IMG/VR virus record: IMGVR_UViG_3300028800_000209
Location: 1 to 36,894 of that record
Source: a virus
Length of the DNA stretch: 36,894 nucleotides
Direction: 5' to 3' (one strand)
Below the pieces are notes generated by a model. That model was not told the DNA's origin. It searched no databases and saw only the letters and a list, made by a program, of their open reading frames with translations. The translations under genes were made by a program, and so were the position numbers. The first letter of the stretch is position 1; every line of letters starts with the position of its first letter. Shown piece after piece: positions 1 to 8,500 of this stretch.

Positions 1-1705
1 TCGGGGCCATGCCAGCTCCAGTAGATAGTTTCAGCGCTACCGACAGGCTGTTCCAGTTATCCCCTGTCTCGTTGACCGAGACAATGGCGGGGACGATAGC
101 AGCGCTCGTCGCCTGCACGGTGCCAATGACGGCCTTGGGCAAGCTGGTATTGGGGTTCGCGTTCCAGCCGATATCAGCATTCAGAATCGTCTGATTCTGG
201 CCGGGGAAAACGGCCGTCGTAAGGTTGCTCGGATTGTTATCCGACTTGATGAAGTACGACCAGACGAAGTTTCCGCCGTTGGCATTGTTGTTGCCTGGCG
301 TGAAGCTCGGCACCGCGGTGCTGGTCGATGGCGTCGCTCCATTGCTCGACGTGCCGTTAGTGACGCTCGATGTCGCCACACCGTAGAGTTCGGTGACGAC
401 CATGTTGAAAAGCTTCGACGGGACCGTACAGGTTCCAGTTCCAGTGCCGGCCCCTGTCGCGGTGAACAGGGTTCCGACGACATAGCCGGCCGGAGCCCCA
501 AACGTTGCCCAGTTCGTCGTGCCAAGCGTGGTGATGGTGTAGTTGGTGCCATTCACCATCGCCGTCGCCGCAACGGGCGCGTTGAGGTTCAGGGTGATGG
601 AGTCCTGACCGCCCGCGATATTCTCTAAAACATAGACATAGGCATCGTTGGCGCCGGCACCGAGCTGCGAGCTGACCTTCTGACTCAGGTTACCGTTGAC
701 CGCGCTGACGACGCTCGTGATCGTCGTGCCGCCGTCGACCTCGAAACCGACGACGAGTGTATTGCCAGCGCCGCTCGGAAACGGCAGCGGGTACTTGAAA
801 TTGTTGCCGCCGATGTTGCGGCCTGACGGGTTGCCGCCGCCGCCAAGGTGCTGGTAGATGTGCCCGATGCTGGTGTTCGTCGGCGCGAGCACCAACTCGA
901 GCGCGAAGGACACCGTGTTGCCGCTTCCGACCACGTTGGCATTCGTGCTCGCCCAGCTCGATACGCCGCCGTTCGTGTCGTGCAGCGCCGCCTGACTCGT
1001 CGCCACGATGGACGTGACGTTCGTCATGCCAGATGGGGCGACCGTCAGCGTCTGGGTCGCGTTGGAAGCCGCGACAAAGCCTACGATCCAGTCGTTGCCG
1101 CTGAAGCTGTCCCCGAGCGTCAGGGCCGGAAAGTTGACCGTGGCCGTGGTCGAACTGCTGCTCGCCGCGGCGCCGACCCGGATGGTGTTGTTGGCAGAGG
1201 GCCGGTAGAGCGCGCAGATCAGCTGGCTGGCGTTTGTCCAGGTGCCGCTGAAGTCCGTCGTGATCGTGCAGGAAGCCGAACTCGTCGGAATCTTGACCGC
1301 GCCGCCCTGGCTCGCCGACAGCTCGACCGTCGTGCTCGTCAGGTTCGTCGCGATGACGAAGTACGTCGTGTTCGCCGCAAAGCCACCAGGGATAGACCCT
1401 GTGAGCTGCACGGCCTGGTTGACAGCCAGCTTGTTTGCCGCCGTCGCGAATACGCCGGTGCCGGTATTCTGCGATGCGGAGGCGAATGACCCGGTGGCGT
1501 AGCGGTACGCGAGGCGCCCAGAGAGTGCCGTCGCCGTCGCATTCGTCTTGGCTACAGGGCTGAACCATCCGGCGGGCACGGTGACAGCGGTAACAGCGCC
1601 GCTGTGCATTGCCCCCATGACGATGACATCGCCGGCCTGCGGGGTCGCAGGCATCGCCACCGTCGTGGCGCTTGCGGTCGTCGTGCCGACGCGAGAAATT
1701 GACAT
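1..1705 (-). CDS. Putative tail/appendage beta-rich protein, 3' end outside window
   Basis: An open frame runs from an ATG at 1705 to the left edge with no stop, giving at least 568 residues. It starts MSISRVGTTTASATT. The protein is rich in Thr, Ser, Ala, Gly and Asn with almost no charge, as in phage appendage beta-sandwich proteins. Around residues 370-420 there is a segment of the type YTITTLGTTNWATFG followed by TATGAGTGTGT, a motif that recurs in phage tail fibres. Its ATG overlaps the stop of the upstream tail-spike gene (TGATG), so the two are translationally coupled. I infer a virion surface role from composition and position only. A competing 347-residue frame (690-1733) has unnatural Arg/His-rich composition and is its shadow. 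Confidence 0.8.
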   Translation of the reverse strand, partial: MSISRVGTTTASATTVAMPATPQAGDVIVMGAMHSGAVTAVTVPAGWFSPVAKTNATATALSGRLAYRYATGSFASASQNTGTGVFATAANKLAVNQAVQLTGSIPGGFAANTTYFVIATNLTSTTVELSASQGGAVKIPTSSASCTITTDFSGTWTNASQLICALYRPSANNTIRVGAAASSSSTTATVNFPALTLGDSFSGNDWIVGFVAASNATQTLTVAPSGMTNVTSIVATSQAALHDTNGGVSSWASTNANVVGSGNTVSFALELVLAPTNTSIGHIYQHLGGGGNPSGRNIGGNNFKYPLPFPSGAGNTLVVGFEVDGGTTITSVVSAVNGNLSQKVSSQLGAGANDAYVYVLENIAGGQDSITLNLNAPVAATAMVNGTNYTITTLGTTNWATFGAPAGYVVGTLFTATGAGTGTGTCTVPSKLFNMVVTELYGVATSSVTNGTSSNGATPSTSTAVPSFTPGNNNANGGNFVWSYFIKSDNNPSNLTTAVFPGQNQTILNADIGWNANPNTSLPKAVIGTVQATSAAIVPAIVSVNETGDNWNSLSVALKLSTGAGMAP

Positions 1706-4044
1706 CAGGGCTGAGCGAAAGGCGTCCCGGCATTCCAGCGGGCCTGCGCTGGCAGCCCCGAGCCTGAACAACTGTTAATTTTAATGAACGGAGAAGCCTG
1801 CGAGGTCACCCACGGCCACGGGTACGTGCAAGATGATCCGGTGAAATATGCGGGCTGGCTGCTCGTATAAAGCGAATTAGGCAGCGTCTGAGAGAAGCCC
1901 GATGCGTTGTCTACAATCGAGGCATTGACATAGTCGTAGTTCGCATTCCTGAACTCGAATGGCGTTGATGCGGATAGGTTCAGGTTCGGGTCTCCAGAGC
2001 CGTTCCACTCGCTACCAGTCCATCCAGACATCCACTCACACTGTCCACCACCATTAGTGTTGCCAGTTCCGCCGTGGTTGCATTGGTACACCCACCCATG
2101 GGCAGTGGTAGTGACCCCCGAAACCCCAATGACGTTGCCAACGAAAGCGAACCAGTAATCGAACGCCATGCCACCAGCGCCGAACCTCGGGCCTGGTGGG
2201 TTGGCAACTCCAGCGCCGCACGCACCCACGCCGCAGTACGCGGTGCCGGCGCTGTCACTCACCGAGAGGCTTGTGTTAGACGGGTCGGTGAAGTTCGGGC
2301 GAATGGCGGTGCAGTTATTGCGGAAGAACACTTGGTAGACGTTGTTGCCGTGCGTCTCGTCCCCGGCACAGTTCGGACCCGTGTTCCCTTCAAAAAGGAA
2401 GTGATGAGATCCTGCGTAGTGCGAGCCGTTGATGTACTGATCCTCCCACCAGTCTCCGATCGACGCCTGCATGTACGAACCGGCCTCAAAGTCATTGTTG
2501 GCAACGACGTTCCCACCGCCTGTGGCCCGTCCCACCATGCCCTTCGGCCCCATGCGAATGATGTTGTTGTCAATCAGGTTTTCTGTCGACGCGGCATCGA
2601 CGGCGAGTGGGTATTCAGTCCCGTCATTCTCGGCGTTGAATGCGGAGTGTATATACGAGCCAGTGAGTTGACTGCGAAAGGCCCACTCGAAGTTCACCGC
2701 GCCACTGGTGAATCCCGCAACCTCAACATTCTTGACCCAGCAATACGCGCAAAAGGCTATCTCAATCGCGGATGAGGCACGAGTAATAGATAAGTTCTCA
2801 ACCCCGGCAGACTGCACGAACGGTGTGGCGGTTGTCGAACAGCACGAGGTTGGCCAAAATGCCTGCGCTGCGTGACTACCACTTTGCCGAAATGCGATGG
2901 TGAGCGGTGTGTCGAAGCTGACGACGCTTCCGACGACGCCTGTTATCAGTTTGATTTCCTGCGTTACGTAGTTAGGCCACAGACTCCAGGCGTAAGAAGT
3001 TCCTCCACCGGAACCGTCGGGGTTGGCCACCCTTCCGGTGGCTGGCGACCCAGTCGTGCTCAGGAAATCCGAACTCGCCTGGATGCTTGTATTGCCTGGG
3101 ATGGGGTTGGTCACCGTGCCGAGCGCTGGGTTCTCAGCGATCAGCATGAAGGTGCCAGCAGTCAGGTTGGTGGTGCTGGCTACCGTGATCGATGTGGCGC
3201 CTTGCGCCGCGTCAGCGCTCAGTGTCGTGCCAGAACCGACCGGAGTCGTGCCGACTCCGATGTGCAGTCCGGCCCACCCGTCGTTATTCACGCCGTTTGC
3301 GCCCATGAGGATCATGGGATTGCCAATGCCGCACTGTGCCGCGACTGCAGACGTCGCACCGCACTGCGTGTTTCCGGTAGAGGGACTGATCGTCCAGTCG
3401 GGGATCATTCCGTTGTAAAACGCCAAGATGGATGGCCAAAACCCCCAGGTGTTGTTGTAGCTTCCGTTGCCGCGCAGCGTGATGCCCTTGTTCAAGTTGA
3501 TATAGGTCGCCGTCTGGTCAACTTGATAGGCCATGACGGCGGTCATCGACTCGCTTGGCACCGAGTAGGTCGAGCCGTTGTAAACCGCGTACGACACGGT
3601 GTACGTCGTGCCAGCACTTACCACGGCGGTGACTGTCGGGGCTGGGGCATTCAGGGCCATGAGGCCGTTGACGCCGTCGAATAGCACCATGCCAACGGAG
3701 AGGCCGGTACAGGTCGGGGAACAGGTAAGCGTGTTGTTGGAAATACTCGCGGTGATGGCCAGTGTCGTACCAGCGCTAAGCATCACGACCTGGCCGGCGG
3801 TGCACCCGGAGATTGCAGTATTGATCGCCGATGCGTCGGTGGCCGGAACGCCGGTGGGCGCGGCCACTGTGGCGCAGACGGTCGAGCGCGTCGGGATTCC
3901 TCCCGGCGGACCAGACGTAGTCCAGTTCGTTGACACGTTGTCGAACGCCGGCATGATGAGCCCAGAGGCCGCGTTTATGACGATGTGATGGACTTTCGCC
4001 TGCGCGATCGAGGAGAAAGCCAGCAGCAGTAGAAGCCGCTTCAT
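1705..4044 (-). CDS. Tail-spike-like protein, putative right-handed beta-helix, with Sec signal peptide
   Basis: 779 residues. The N-terminus is a clear Sec-type signal: MKRLLLLLAFSSIAQA, then KVHH. Around residues 60-95 is a pectate-lyase-like entry motif (DASAINTAISGC, then GQVVMLSAGT) that usually opens a right-handed beta-helix. Mid-protein stretches of short hydrophobic/Asn-rich rungs (ENLSITR, NVEVAGFTSG, NLIDNNIIRMG, NVVANNDFEAG) fit beta-helix coils. The C-terminal part is rich in Trp, Tyr and Cys. Its ATG overlaps the stop of the preceding Ig-like gene (ATGA). It probably binds or cleaves a surface glycan as a tail spike. No catalytic residues could be assigned. The signal peptide is unusual for a phage adhesin, which normally stays in the cytoplasm for assembly. 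Confidence 0.75.
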   Translation of the reverse strand: MKRLLLLLAFSSIAQAKVHHIVINAASGLIMPAFDNVSTNWTTSGPPGGIPTRSTVCATVAAPTGVPATDASAINTAISGCTAGQVVMLSAGTTLAITASISNNTLTCSPTCTGLSVGMVLFDGVNGLMALNAPAPTVTAVVSAGTTYTVSYAVYNGSTYSVPSESMTAVMAYQVDQTATYINLNKGITLRGNGSYNNTWGFWPSILAFYNGMIPDWTISPSTGNTQCGATSAVAAQCGIGNPMILMGANGVNNDGWAGLHIGVGTTPVGSGTTLSADAAQGATSITVASTTNLTAGTFMLIAENPALGTVTNPIPGNTSIQASSDFLSTTGSPATGRVANPDGSGGGTSYAWSLWPNYVTQEIKLITGVVGSVVSFDTPLTIAFRQSGSHAAQAFWPTSCCSTTATPFVQSAGVENLSITRASSAIEIAFCAYCWVKNVEVAGFTSGAVNFEWAFRSQLTGSYIHSAFNAENDGTEYPLAVDAASTENLIDNNIIRMGPKGMVGRATGGGNVVANNDFEAGSYMQASIGDWWEDQYINGSHYAGSHHFLFEGNTGPNCAGDETHGNNVYQVFFRNNCTAIRPNFTDPSNTSLSVSDSAGTAYCGVGACGAGVANPPGPRFGAGGMAFDYWFAFVGNVIGVSGVTTTAHGWVYQCNHGGTGNTNGGGQCEWMSGWTGSEWNGSGDPNLNLSASTPFEFRNANYDYVNASIVDNASGFSQTLPNSLYTSSQPAYFTGSSCTYPWPWVTSQASPFIKINSCSGSGLPAQARWNAGTPFAQP

Positions 4045-4358
4045 TGCGCTATGTTTCCGCGCGCATCAGTGCAGATGAGGTTCGGCGCGATGGTGCCAGA
4101 AGAACTCGGAGTGCCTGAGATAAGGCCGCCGGAACTGATGGATAGCCCCACGGCCGCCAGTATTCCATCCGGGTCGCTCCAGGAGTACGGGGTGAAGGGG
4201 CTGCCAGAGTTTGTCGTACACAAGTAGCTGTAGGCCACTCCTTGCGTCGCCTGCACCGGTATAGGGTCTGGCGTTGTGTCTATGAAAGTCCACGGCAGAG
4301 GCCCGCGGTCGCAGCGAAAACTCTGGGCCACCGTCATAGAGGGAAGTGGGGGGGGCAA
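4041..4358 (-). CDS. Small Ig-like domain protein
   Basis: 105 residues from a TTG at 4358. The body follows the putative-Ig (He_PIG-type) pattern: QGVAYSYLCTTNSG, PYSWSDPDG, LSISSGGLISGTPSSSG, LICTDARGN. Two or three Cys may form a disulfide. It ends with an ATGA overlap into the tail-spike gene, so it may be a spike accessory or a detached N-terminal module. The start is uncertain. The TTG has an AAGGA nine bases upstream but sits in the loop of a G7/C8 hairpin. ATG 4337 (MTVAQSFRC) lacks a ribosome site. ATG 4368 would join this frame if the G run were one base shorter, so slippage or a sequencing error is possible. Confidence 0.65.
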   Translation of the reverse strand: MPPPLPSMTVAQSFRCDRGPLPWTFIDTTPDPIPVQATQGVAYSYLCTTNSGSPFTPYSWSDPDGILAAVGLSISSGGLISGTPSSSGTIAPNLICTDARGNIAQ

Positions 4359-4367
4359 GCCCCCCCA
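4351..4367 (-). promoter_or_regulatory. G/C-run hairpin covering a start region
   Basis: Just after the stop of the 175-residue gene, the message reads GGGGGGG-CTTG-CCCCCCCC, an almost pure G:C stem with a tiny loop. The TTG of the Ig-like gene lies in the loop. There is no U tract, so it is not an intrinsic terminator. It could lower translation or read-through into the spike genes, or provoke slippage. The effect is inferred. Confidence 0.4.
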
Positions 4368-4370
4368 TCC

Positions 4371-4898
4371 TTAGAACTCAGCGATCTGGATGCGCGCCTG
4401 GAGAGCTGCGGCAGCCGTTCCCGCCGCGACAACCTGAGCGATGAACAGTCCGTTGAGCAGCGCGGTCGCCGTTCCGGGGAAATCCACTGCGTTGTTGATG
4501 TTCGGGTTCGCGCGCCAGAAGTAGCGCTGGCCGTTCGCGTTCGCGGACAGGTTGAAGAGCGCTGCGCCCGCAAGCGTCGCCTGCGTGGTCGCGAAATTGC
4601 CCTGGCCGGCAGAACCGCTGAAACTCGGGTTGGTGCCCAGAGAAACCGTCGGCTGGCCTGTGATGACAGTGGTCAGCGCGCCAGCAGCGGCTGAGGTGAT
4701 CGTACGGAAGACGCCGATCGTGACCGGGGCGGACGACGAGCCAGATCCTTCCACGTCGATCTCGAGCAGCACGAACGAACGGTTCGTGCCTGGAAAGATG
4801 ATGCCGAGCGCGCCCTGCGTCGCTCCCTGCAGACCACCCGCTACCGGGGTCAGCGTGGTTGCCGTGTAGATCGGGAAGTTGAAATTATAAATGATCAT
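4371..4898 (-). CDS. Unknown virion-like protein with dedicated promoter and leader
   Basis: 175 residues, starting MIIYNFNFPIYTATTLTPV and ending QARIQIAEF. I do not recognise the family. The composition (Ala, Thr, Gly, Asn; low charge) resembles capsid decoration or appendage proteins. It is one of only two genes in the window with an obvious sigma-70-type promoter, and it carries the same structured leader as the first gene of the capsid cassette 20 kb away. That suggests it is needed in high copy. The Shine-Dalgarno GGAG lies ten bases before the ATG, inside a leader hairpin. The next gene follows after a G/C-rich hairpin. Confidence 0.75.
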   Translation of the reverse strand: MIIYNFNFPIYTATTLTPVAGGLQGATQGALGIIFPGTNRSFVLLEIDVEGSGSSSAPVTIGVFRTITSAAAGALTTVITGQPTVSLGTNPSFSGSAGQGNFATTQATLAGAALFNLSANANGQRYFWRANPNINNAVDFPGTATALLNGLFIAQVVAAGTAAAALQARIQIAEF

Positions 4899-4979
4899 AG
4901 CGAAGACGCTCCTGTCAGGAGGTCATCGCATAGCTGCCGGAGCTGCCGAAGACCGATAATAGCTCTTTTCTAGGGCCGC
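4896..4979 (-). promoter_or_regulatory. Structured 5' leader, copy B (SD hairpin plus ATG-CGA-TGA mini-ORF)
   Basis: Second copy of the leader found at 25564-25644. Shared blocks in order are GCGGCCCT, CGGTCTTCG, AGCTCCGGCAGC, ATGCGATGACCTCC, AGGAG and GTCTTCG. GACCTCC pairs with GGAG-C-GTC (positions 4905-4924, loop TGACA), burying the Shine-Dalgarno. The mini-ORF is at 4923-4931. Stem bases are kept while the loop differs between copies, which supports a real RNA structure. Confidence 0.7.
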
Positions 4980-5000
4980 ACCTGGCAGCCCGCTCGCCGG

Positions 5001-5030
5001 AATATACCAACAAATTTTAATGGGCGTCAA
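5001..5030 (-). promoter_or_regulatory. Sigma-70-like promoter B
   Basis: TTGACG (-35, 5025-5030), an 18-base spacer and TATATT (-10, 5001-5006). Expected transcription start is near 4994, giving a leader of about 96 bases. It lies 14-44 bases after the stop of the upstream gene. Box identity and spacing match the consensus closely. Activity is inferred. Confidence 0.65.
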
Positions 5031-5043
5031 GTTAAGAAATTCT

Positions 5044-5760
5044 TCAAAACTCCATCTGCTCTCCGATGGGGGCGGACGCCGGCGGGATAAGCCCTAGCAG
5101 GACGGCTCCGACAGCCATCCATTCATTTGCAGTCGGTGATCCAGAGTTGGCCCATGTGAAGCCGGCGCTGCTTGGATCTTGTATCAGGTCAAAAATGGCA
5201 GAGTATCCACCGTTGATGCCAGCCTGCTGCGCCAACGAAAATTGACTCGGTCCGCTGCTTTGCGAGGTGCAGCCATTACCGCATACCGCGACACGTAAAT
5301 CGTACTTTGATGCGCCAGCAAAAGTAAGCGAGCCGTTGTTGCTGCTTGCCCCATGGTTTGAATTGAGGTTCTTAATTCCAGGAAAAATAGTAGAAGAACC
5401 TCCTGACGTAGACGTATCGACCCCTGACGCGAAAAGCAACGCAATCGCTGCTGCGGTGACGGGGCCGTTGGGATAAGTTGCCTGTAATGTATATGGGCCT
5501 CCGGTGGGCGGATTAGGCATCATCCAGAATGATGCCTCCATCGCGATGGCGTCACTTATTGAAAAATGGTAAGGCAGCTGGACGCCGTTATATGTGAACG
5601 GGAAAGGAGCTTGTAGCGCCCCTCCGCCAGTGCTGTAGTTCCATTCCAGAGCTATCAGGAAATTGTTCGGAGCCCTGCATGTACCGGAGACGGAAATGGT
5701 TGTGGAGCCTGATCCGACGCTCGCCGATGCAACCGCTCCGACATCTATTGCAGCAGGCAT
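5044..5760 (-). CDS. Unknown beta-rich virion protein
   Basis: 238 residues from ATG 5760 (MPAAIDVGAVASASVGSGS) to GEQMEF. Low charge and rich in Ser, Gly, Ala and Asn, with short alternating hydrophobic strands (TTISVSG, FLIALEWNYS, YTLQATYPNG) and C-terminal EWMAVGAVLLGL. That last strand resembles the NWNSLSVALKL segment of the left-edge protein, and both start with a similar Ser/Thr/Ala stretch, so they may share a jelly-roll-like fold. The gene follows a Cys-rich small gene after 14 bases and precedes promoter B. I infer a tail or capsid appendage. I recognise no catalytic motif. Confidence 0.7.
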   Translation of the reverse strand: MPAAIDVGAVASASVGSGSTTISVSGTCRAPNNFLIALEWNYSTGGGALQAPFPFTYNGVQLPYHFSISDAIAMEASFWMMPNPPTGGPYTLQATYPNGPVTAAAIALLFASGVDTSTSGGSSTIFPGIKNLNSNHGASSNNGSLTFAGASKYDLRVAVCGNGCTSQSSGPSQFSLAQQAGINGGYSAIFDLIQDPSSAGFTWANSGSPTANEWMAVGAVLLGLIPPASAPIGEQMEF

Positions 5761-5774
5761 GCCTGAGTCTCAGG

Positions 5775-6152
5775 TTACGGCGTGACGCCTGGGCACACGG
5801 TCACGCTTCCGCTCAAAAACCTCGTAACATTGCCGGCGGGATCTGTGAGTAGTAGGTCATAAACGCCGGTCCACCAGGTGAAGGTTTCAGTGTCAGCCGC
5901 TGGAATGGTCAACTCAACGGTGCCCGCGGGACCGCCGAGCGTGATATCCCCAGACGCGTCATACAGCGCTGCGGTCGCGAGTGGGTACGCCTTGATCTGC
6001 ATATTCGCCGTGTACCCGGTCAGATCGACCGGCTGCGGAGCCGCACCGGCGGTTCCCTGGCCGCAGCACGTTCCGGCGTTCCACAGGAACGTCTGATTGA
6101 ACGTTGCGCCCTGCGCGATGCAGATGTTGTAATTGGGACAGCAGCAGCTCAT
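5775..6152 (-). CDS. Small Cys-rich phage beta-sandwich protein
   Basis: 125 residues. The N-terminus is MSCCCPNYNICIAQGATFNQ, followed by PVDLTGYTANMQIKAYP, IPAADTETFTWWTGVYDLLL and VTRFLSGSVTVCPG. The order (QGATFNQTF, DLTGYTA, ELTIPA, YDLLLTDPAGNV) is a layout I associate with small baseplate- or head-fibre-type beta-sandwich proteins found in many tailed phages. The C-terminal Cys and the CCC/CC clusters are unusual and could bind metal or form disulfides. Its ATG overlaps the stop of the 783-residue gene (ATGA). Exact function unknown. Confidence 0.7.
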   Translation of the reverse strand: MSCCCPNYNICIAQGATFNQTFLWNAGTCCGQGTAGAAPQPVDLTGYTANMQIKAYPLATAALYDASGDITLGGPAGTVELTIPAADTETFTWWTGVYDLLLTDPAGNVTRFLSGSVTVCPGVTP

Positions 6153-8500
6153 GGCATCGCGCTCGAGTTCGCCACGCGTAGCGCCTTGGTAATCGCCTCA
6201 TCCGGCAGGTTAAGCAGATTCTCGGTGTGCAGATTCGCGTTCTTACGCGCTGCGTGCCATCTGTCCATCAGGCGATTCACTAGGACTTCGTGATCGACGC
6301 GACCTCCGGAGGCGCGGGCGATAGGTGGAGCGGCGCCCTTCTCTATGCCGGCTCCGGGAGCGGTGGCGTCCTGGGCGAACTTCAGCTTCGCGTCTTTCAG
6401 CGACTTCACGACCAGACGCGCATACGCGTCTTTCTGAGCGGCTGTCTTCGCTCTCCATATACTGGAGCCAATCTTTTTCGCCGCGTAGCCTACGGGGCCT
6501 GAATGCGCCGCCGCGAGATCTGTCGTCCAGTCCGCTAGGTTGCCAAGCATTTCTCTACGCGCCGAGATCGGCACTTCTTCTCCGGGGAATATCGCGCCAT
6601 GCCTTTGCAGCGTAAGCGCCGTATTTGATCGGTTGATGGTGTTGGCTTTACCCGTCCAGTTCACATCCTCTGAATAGCGCTTCAGATGATCCACATTATC
6701 CAGTGTTTCCGGCCTCATCAGGAGATGGGCTTTGTCATCCATGGCGGCGCGGGCTTTCTGGAACTTATCGTTCTTGAATATGCCGCTGTCGTACTTATCG
6801 AGACCGGCTGCATCGCGCAACTCATTCAGGCTCGAGGCTTCAACCGCTCTGGAGAACTCAGGTCGAGCGCTCATTACCCCCTGCATGCGGGCCACATAGG
6901 CTGGAGCTGCGTTCCCGCCGCCCCCAGTGAAGTAACGGTCCATGAATACTGGTGCAAGAGGAGAATCCTTGCCGATCACATGCAAGCCAGTCTTAGGATC
7001 TTTCGGCACGTTGTCTTCGATGACCGCCTCATACGCTGGATTTTGATCAATCGTGTCAAAGCGGTGTTTGGCAGACGCGGAAGCCGCGTCTCTGAGTCCC
7101 TTAAGATGAGCGGACTCAGGAGTCAGCGGCATATCCTCCAGAACCTTGCGCACGATAGTGGCAGCTGCGCCAGCTGGTGTGCCGGTCCGTTGCAATGCAG
7201 CCAGATTGCTGAGGGCGCTGTGAAAAGTCTCGAACGGCATAGGCTTGCCAGATTTCAGGTTATCCATTATCTCGGAGATAACCTTATCGCCTGACGCAGT
7301 CGTTGTTAGTAGTTTCTTTGTGAGTCCGGTGTTGATCTCGTCTATAGCGGTTCCGGTGTCAATCGGCATTGCGCCGTTGGCGGCATCAGCGAGCGCCTTG
7401 TATTTCGTTCGTGTATCAAGAACGTTCTCGTTGTCTACTGTCTTGATCTCATCGATAGCGGTCTGCCCATGGTTAGTCGTGGTACGTTGAACGATGTCAG
7501 GTGTTGCGCGGCGGCGAATCTCTCCCATGCTCTTGCCGAGCGTGGCGTCCTGGTTGGTCATCGATGCCGATAGAATTCCCTGCGTGTCCGGATCACCGCG
7601 CTTGTCTATTTCATCAGAACGTTGCTGTGCGTCTCGCGCCGCCTGTCCCCTGGTAAGAGGCTCTGGCGTCTCACCTTCCGGCATAGGGAGCGTCTCTGCA
7701 TTCACATGACGCTCGACAGCGTCCATGTCAGGATTGGCGGCGTTCGCGACGGCCTGCTGCAATGCTGTAGACGTGCCAGCTAGAGACGGACTGGCGGCGG
7801 CAGCCCCAATGCTTTGCCGAGATCCAGCAGGAGCAACCGCTGGGGTTTCCTGCACTTCGGCGTGCGGGGTTGCCGGCGTCGGCGTGCCTTCGCCAACCGG
7901 CAAATCCTTTGCCCATCTCGCTACTGGGCCGGCGACCTTCGCGGCAGCCGCCACTCCAGGAAGCACATTCGCCACGTCCCCAGCGACTGAGCCAGCCTGA
8001 TGCAGCACGTCCTGCGTCGTGGCGCCGAAGGTGTTCCCGACCCACTGATCGGCTTTCGCTGCGCCTCGAGCCACGGCTTTGCCTTCGTCGGAATTGGCGA
8101 TGTCGCTGATCACTTCCTTGCCAGCTTCGCCTGGTGAAAACTCCGGGATGACATGATTGTTTTCCGTGCCAAATCCGAACATTCTGCTGCCGAGGTCAAT
8201 CGCGGCATTGCCGGCGGCTGAAGGAATATTCGCTACGCCAGTGGCAGCGATCTCAGCCAGCCCAGGCAACGTGTGAGAGTCGGTCGGGCCGCGGAATGCC
8301 GCGCGCGTCGCTTCGTCCCAGGGGTTGTTGCCGACCTTGACTCCGGATGGGATGTTGGTGTCGGCGGACTGAGTTGGAGAGTCGTCGTCGTCGCTTCTTA
8401 CGATCTGCGAACCAGATGGCAGCGTGTCATATGATGGCGCGACGTCATCGTCGCTCCGGACTATAGACGAGCCCTCTGGCAGTTGATCGTACGACGCCAT
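6149..8500 (-). CDS. Large candidate internal/ejection protein with N-terminal tandem repeat
   Basis: 783 residues. Residues 3-42 hold two copies of a roughly 19-residue unit (SYDQLPEGSSIVRSDDD and SYDTLPSGSQIVRSDDD). Then come NPWDEATRAAFRG and an Ala/Gly-rich stretch (LPGLAEIAATGVANIPSAAG) with amphipathic, membrane-active character. The rest is long, charged and mostly helical. Near the C-terminus is IARASGGRVDHEVLVNRLMD, which carries the ASGG motif seen in other proteins here, then a Trp/Leu/Asn tail. Short YDxLP-type N-terminal repeats followed by long helical regions are typical of phage proteins ejected with DNA. It shares a stop/start base with the 1294-residue gene. The ejection role is inferred from length, composition and position. 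Confidence 0.75.
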   Translation of the reverse strand: MASYDQLPEGSSIVRSDDDVAPSYDTLPSGSQIVRSDDDDSPTQSADTNIPSGVKVGNNPWDEATRAAFRGPTDSHTLPGLAEIAATGVANIPSAAGNAAIDLGSRMFGFGTENNHVIPEFSPGEAGKEVISDIANSDEGKAVARGAAKADQWVGNTFGATTQDVLHQAGSVAGDVANVLPGVAAAAKVAGPVARWAKDLPVGEGTPTPATPHAEVQETPAVAPAGSRQSIGAAAASPSLAGTSTALQQAVANAANPDMDAVERHVNAETLPMPEGETPEPLTRGQAARDAQQRSDEIDKRGDPDTQGILSASMTNQDATLGKSMGEIRRRATPDIVQRTTTNHGQTAIDEIKTVDNENVLDTRTKYKALADAANGAMPIDTGTAIDEINTGLTKKLLTTTASGDKVISEIMDNLKSGKPMPFETFHSALSNLAALQRTGTPAGAAATIVRKVLEDMPLTPESAHLKGLRDAASASAKHRFDTIDQNPAYEAVIEDNVPKDPKTGLHVIGKDSPLAPVFMDRYFTGGGGNAAPAYVARMQGVMSARPEFSRAVEASSLNELRDAAGLDKYDSGIFKNDKFQKARAAMDDKAHLLMRPETLDNVDHLKRYSEDVNWTGKANTINRSNTALTLQRHGAIFPGEEVPISARREMLGNLADWTTDLAAAHSGPVGYAAKKIGSSIWRAKTAAQKDAYARLVVKSLKDAKLKFAQDATAPGAGIEKGAAPPIARASGGRVDHEVLVNRLMDRWHAARKNANLHTENLLNLPDEAITKALRVANSSAMP

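Noticed and set aside
690-1733. 347-residue minus-strand frame
   Set aside because: Composition is Arg/His/Gln-rich with no protein-like pattern. It is a frame-shifted shadow of the partial gene 1-1705.
4066-4368. 100-residue frame starting at ATG 4368
   Set aside because: It lacks protein-like character after residue 10 and competes with the clear Ig-like pattern in the next frame. Kept only as a slippage note.
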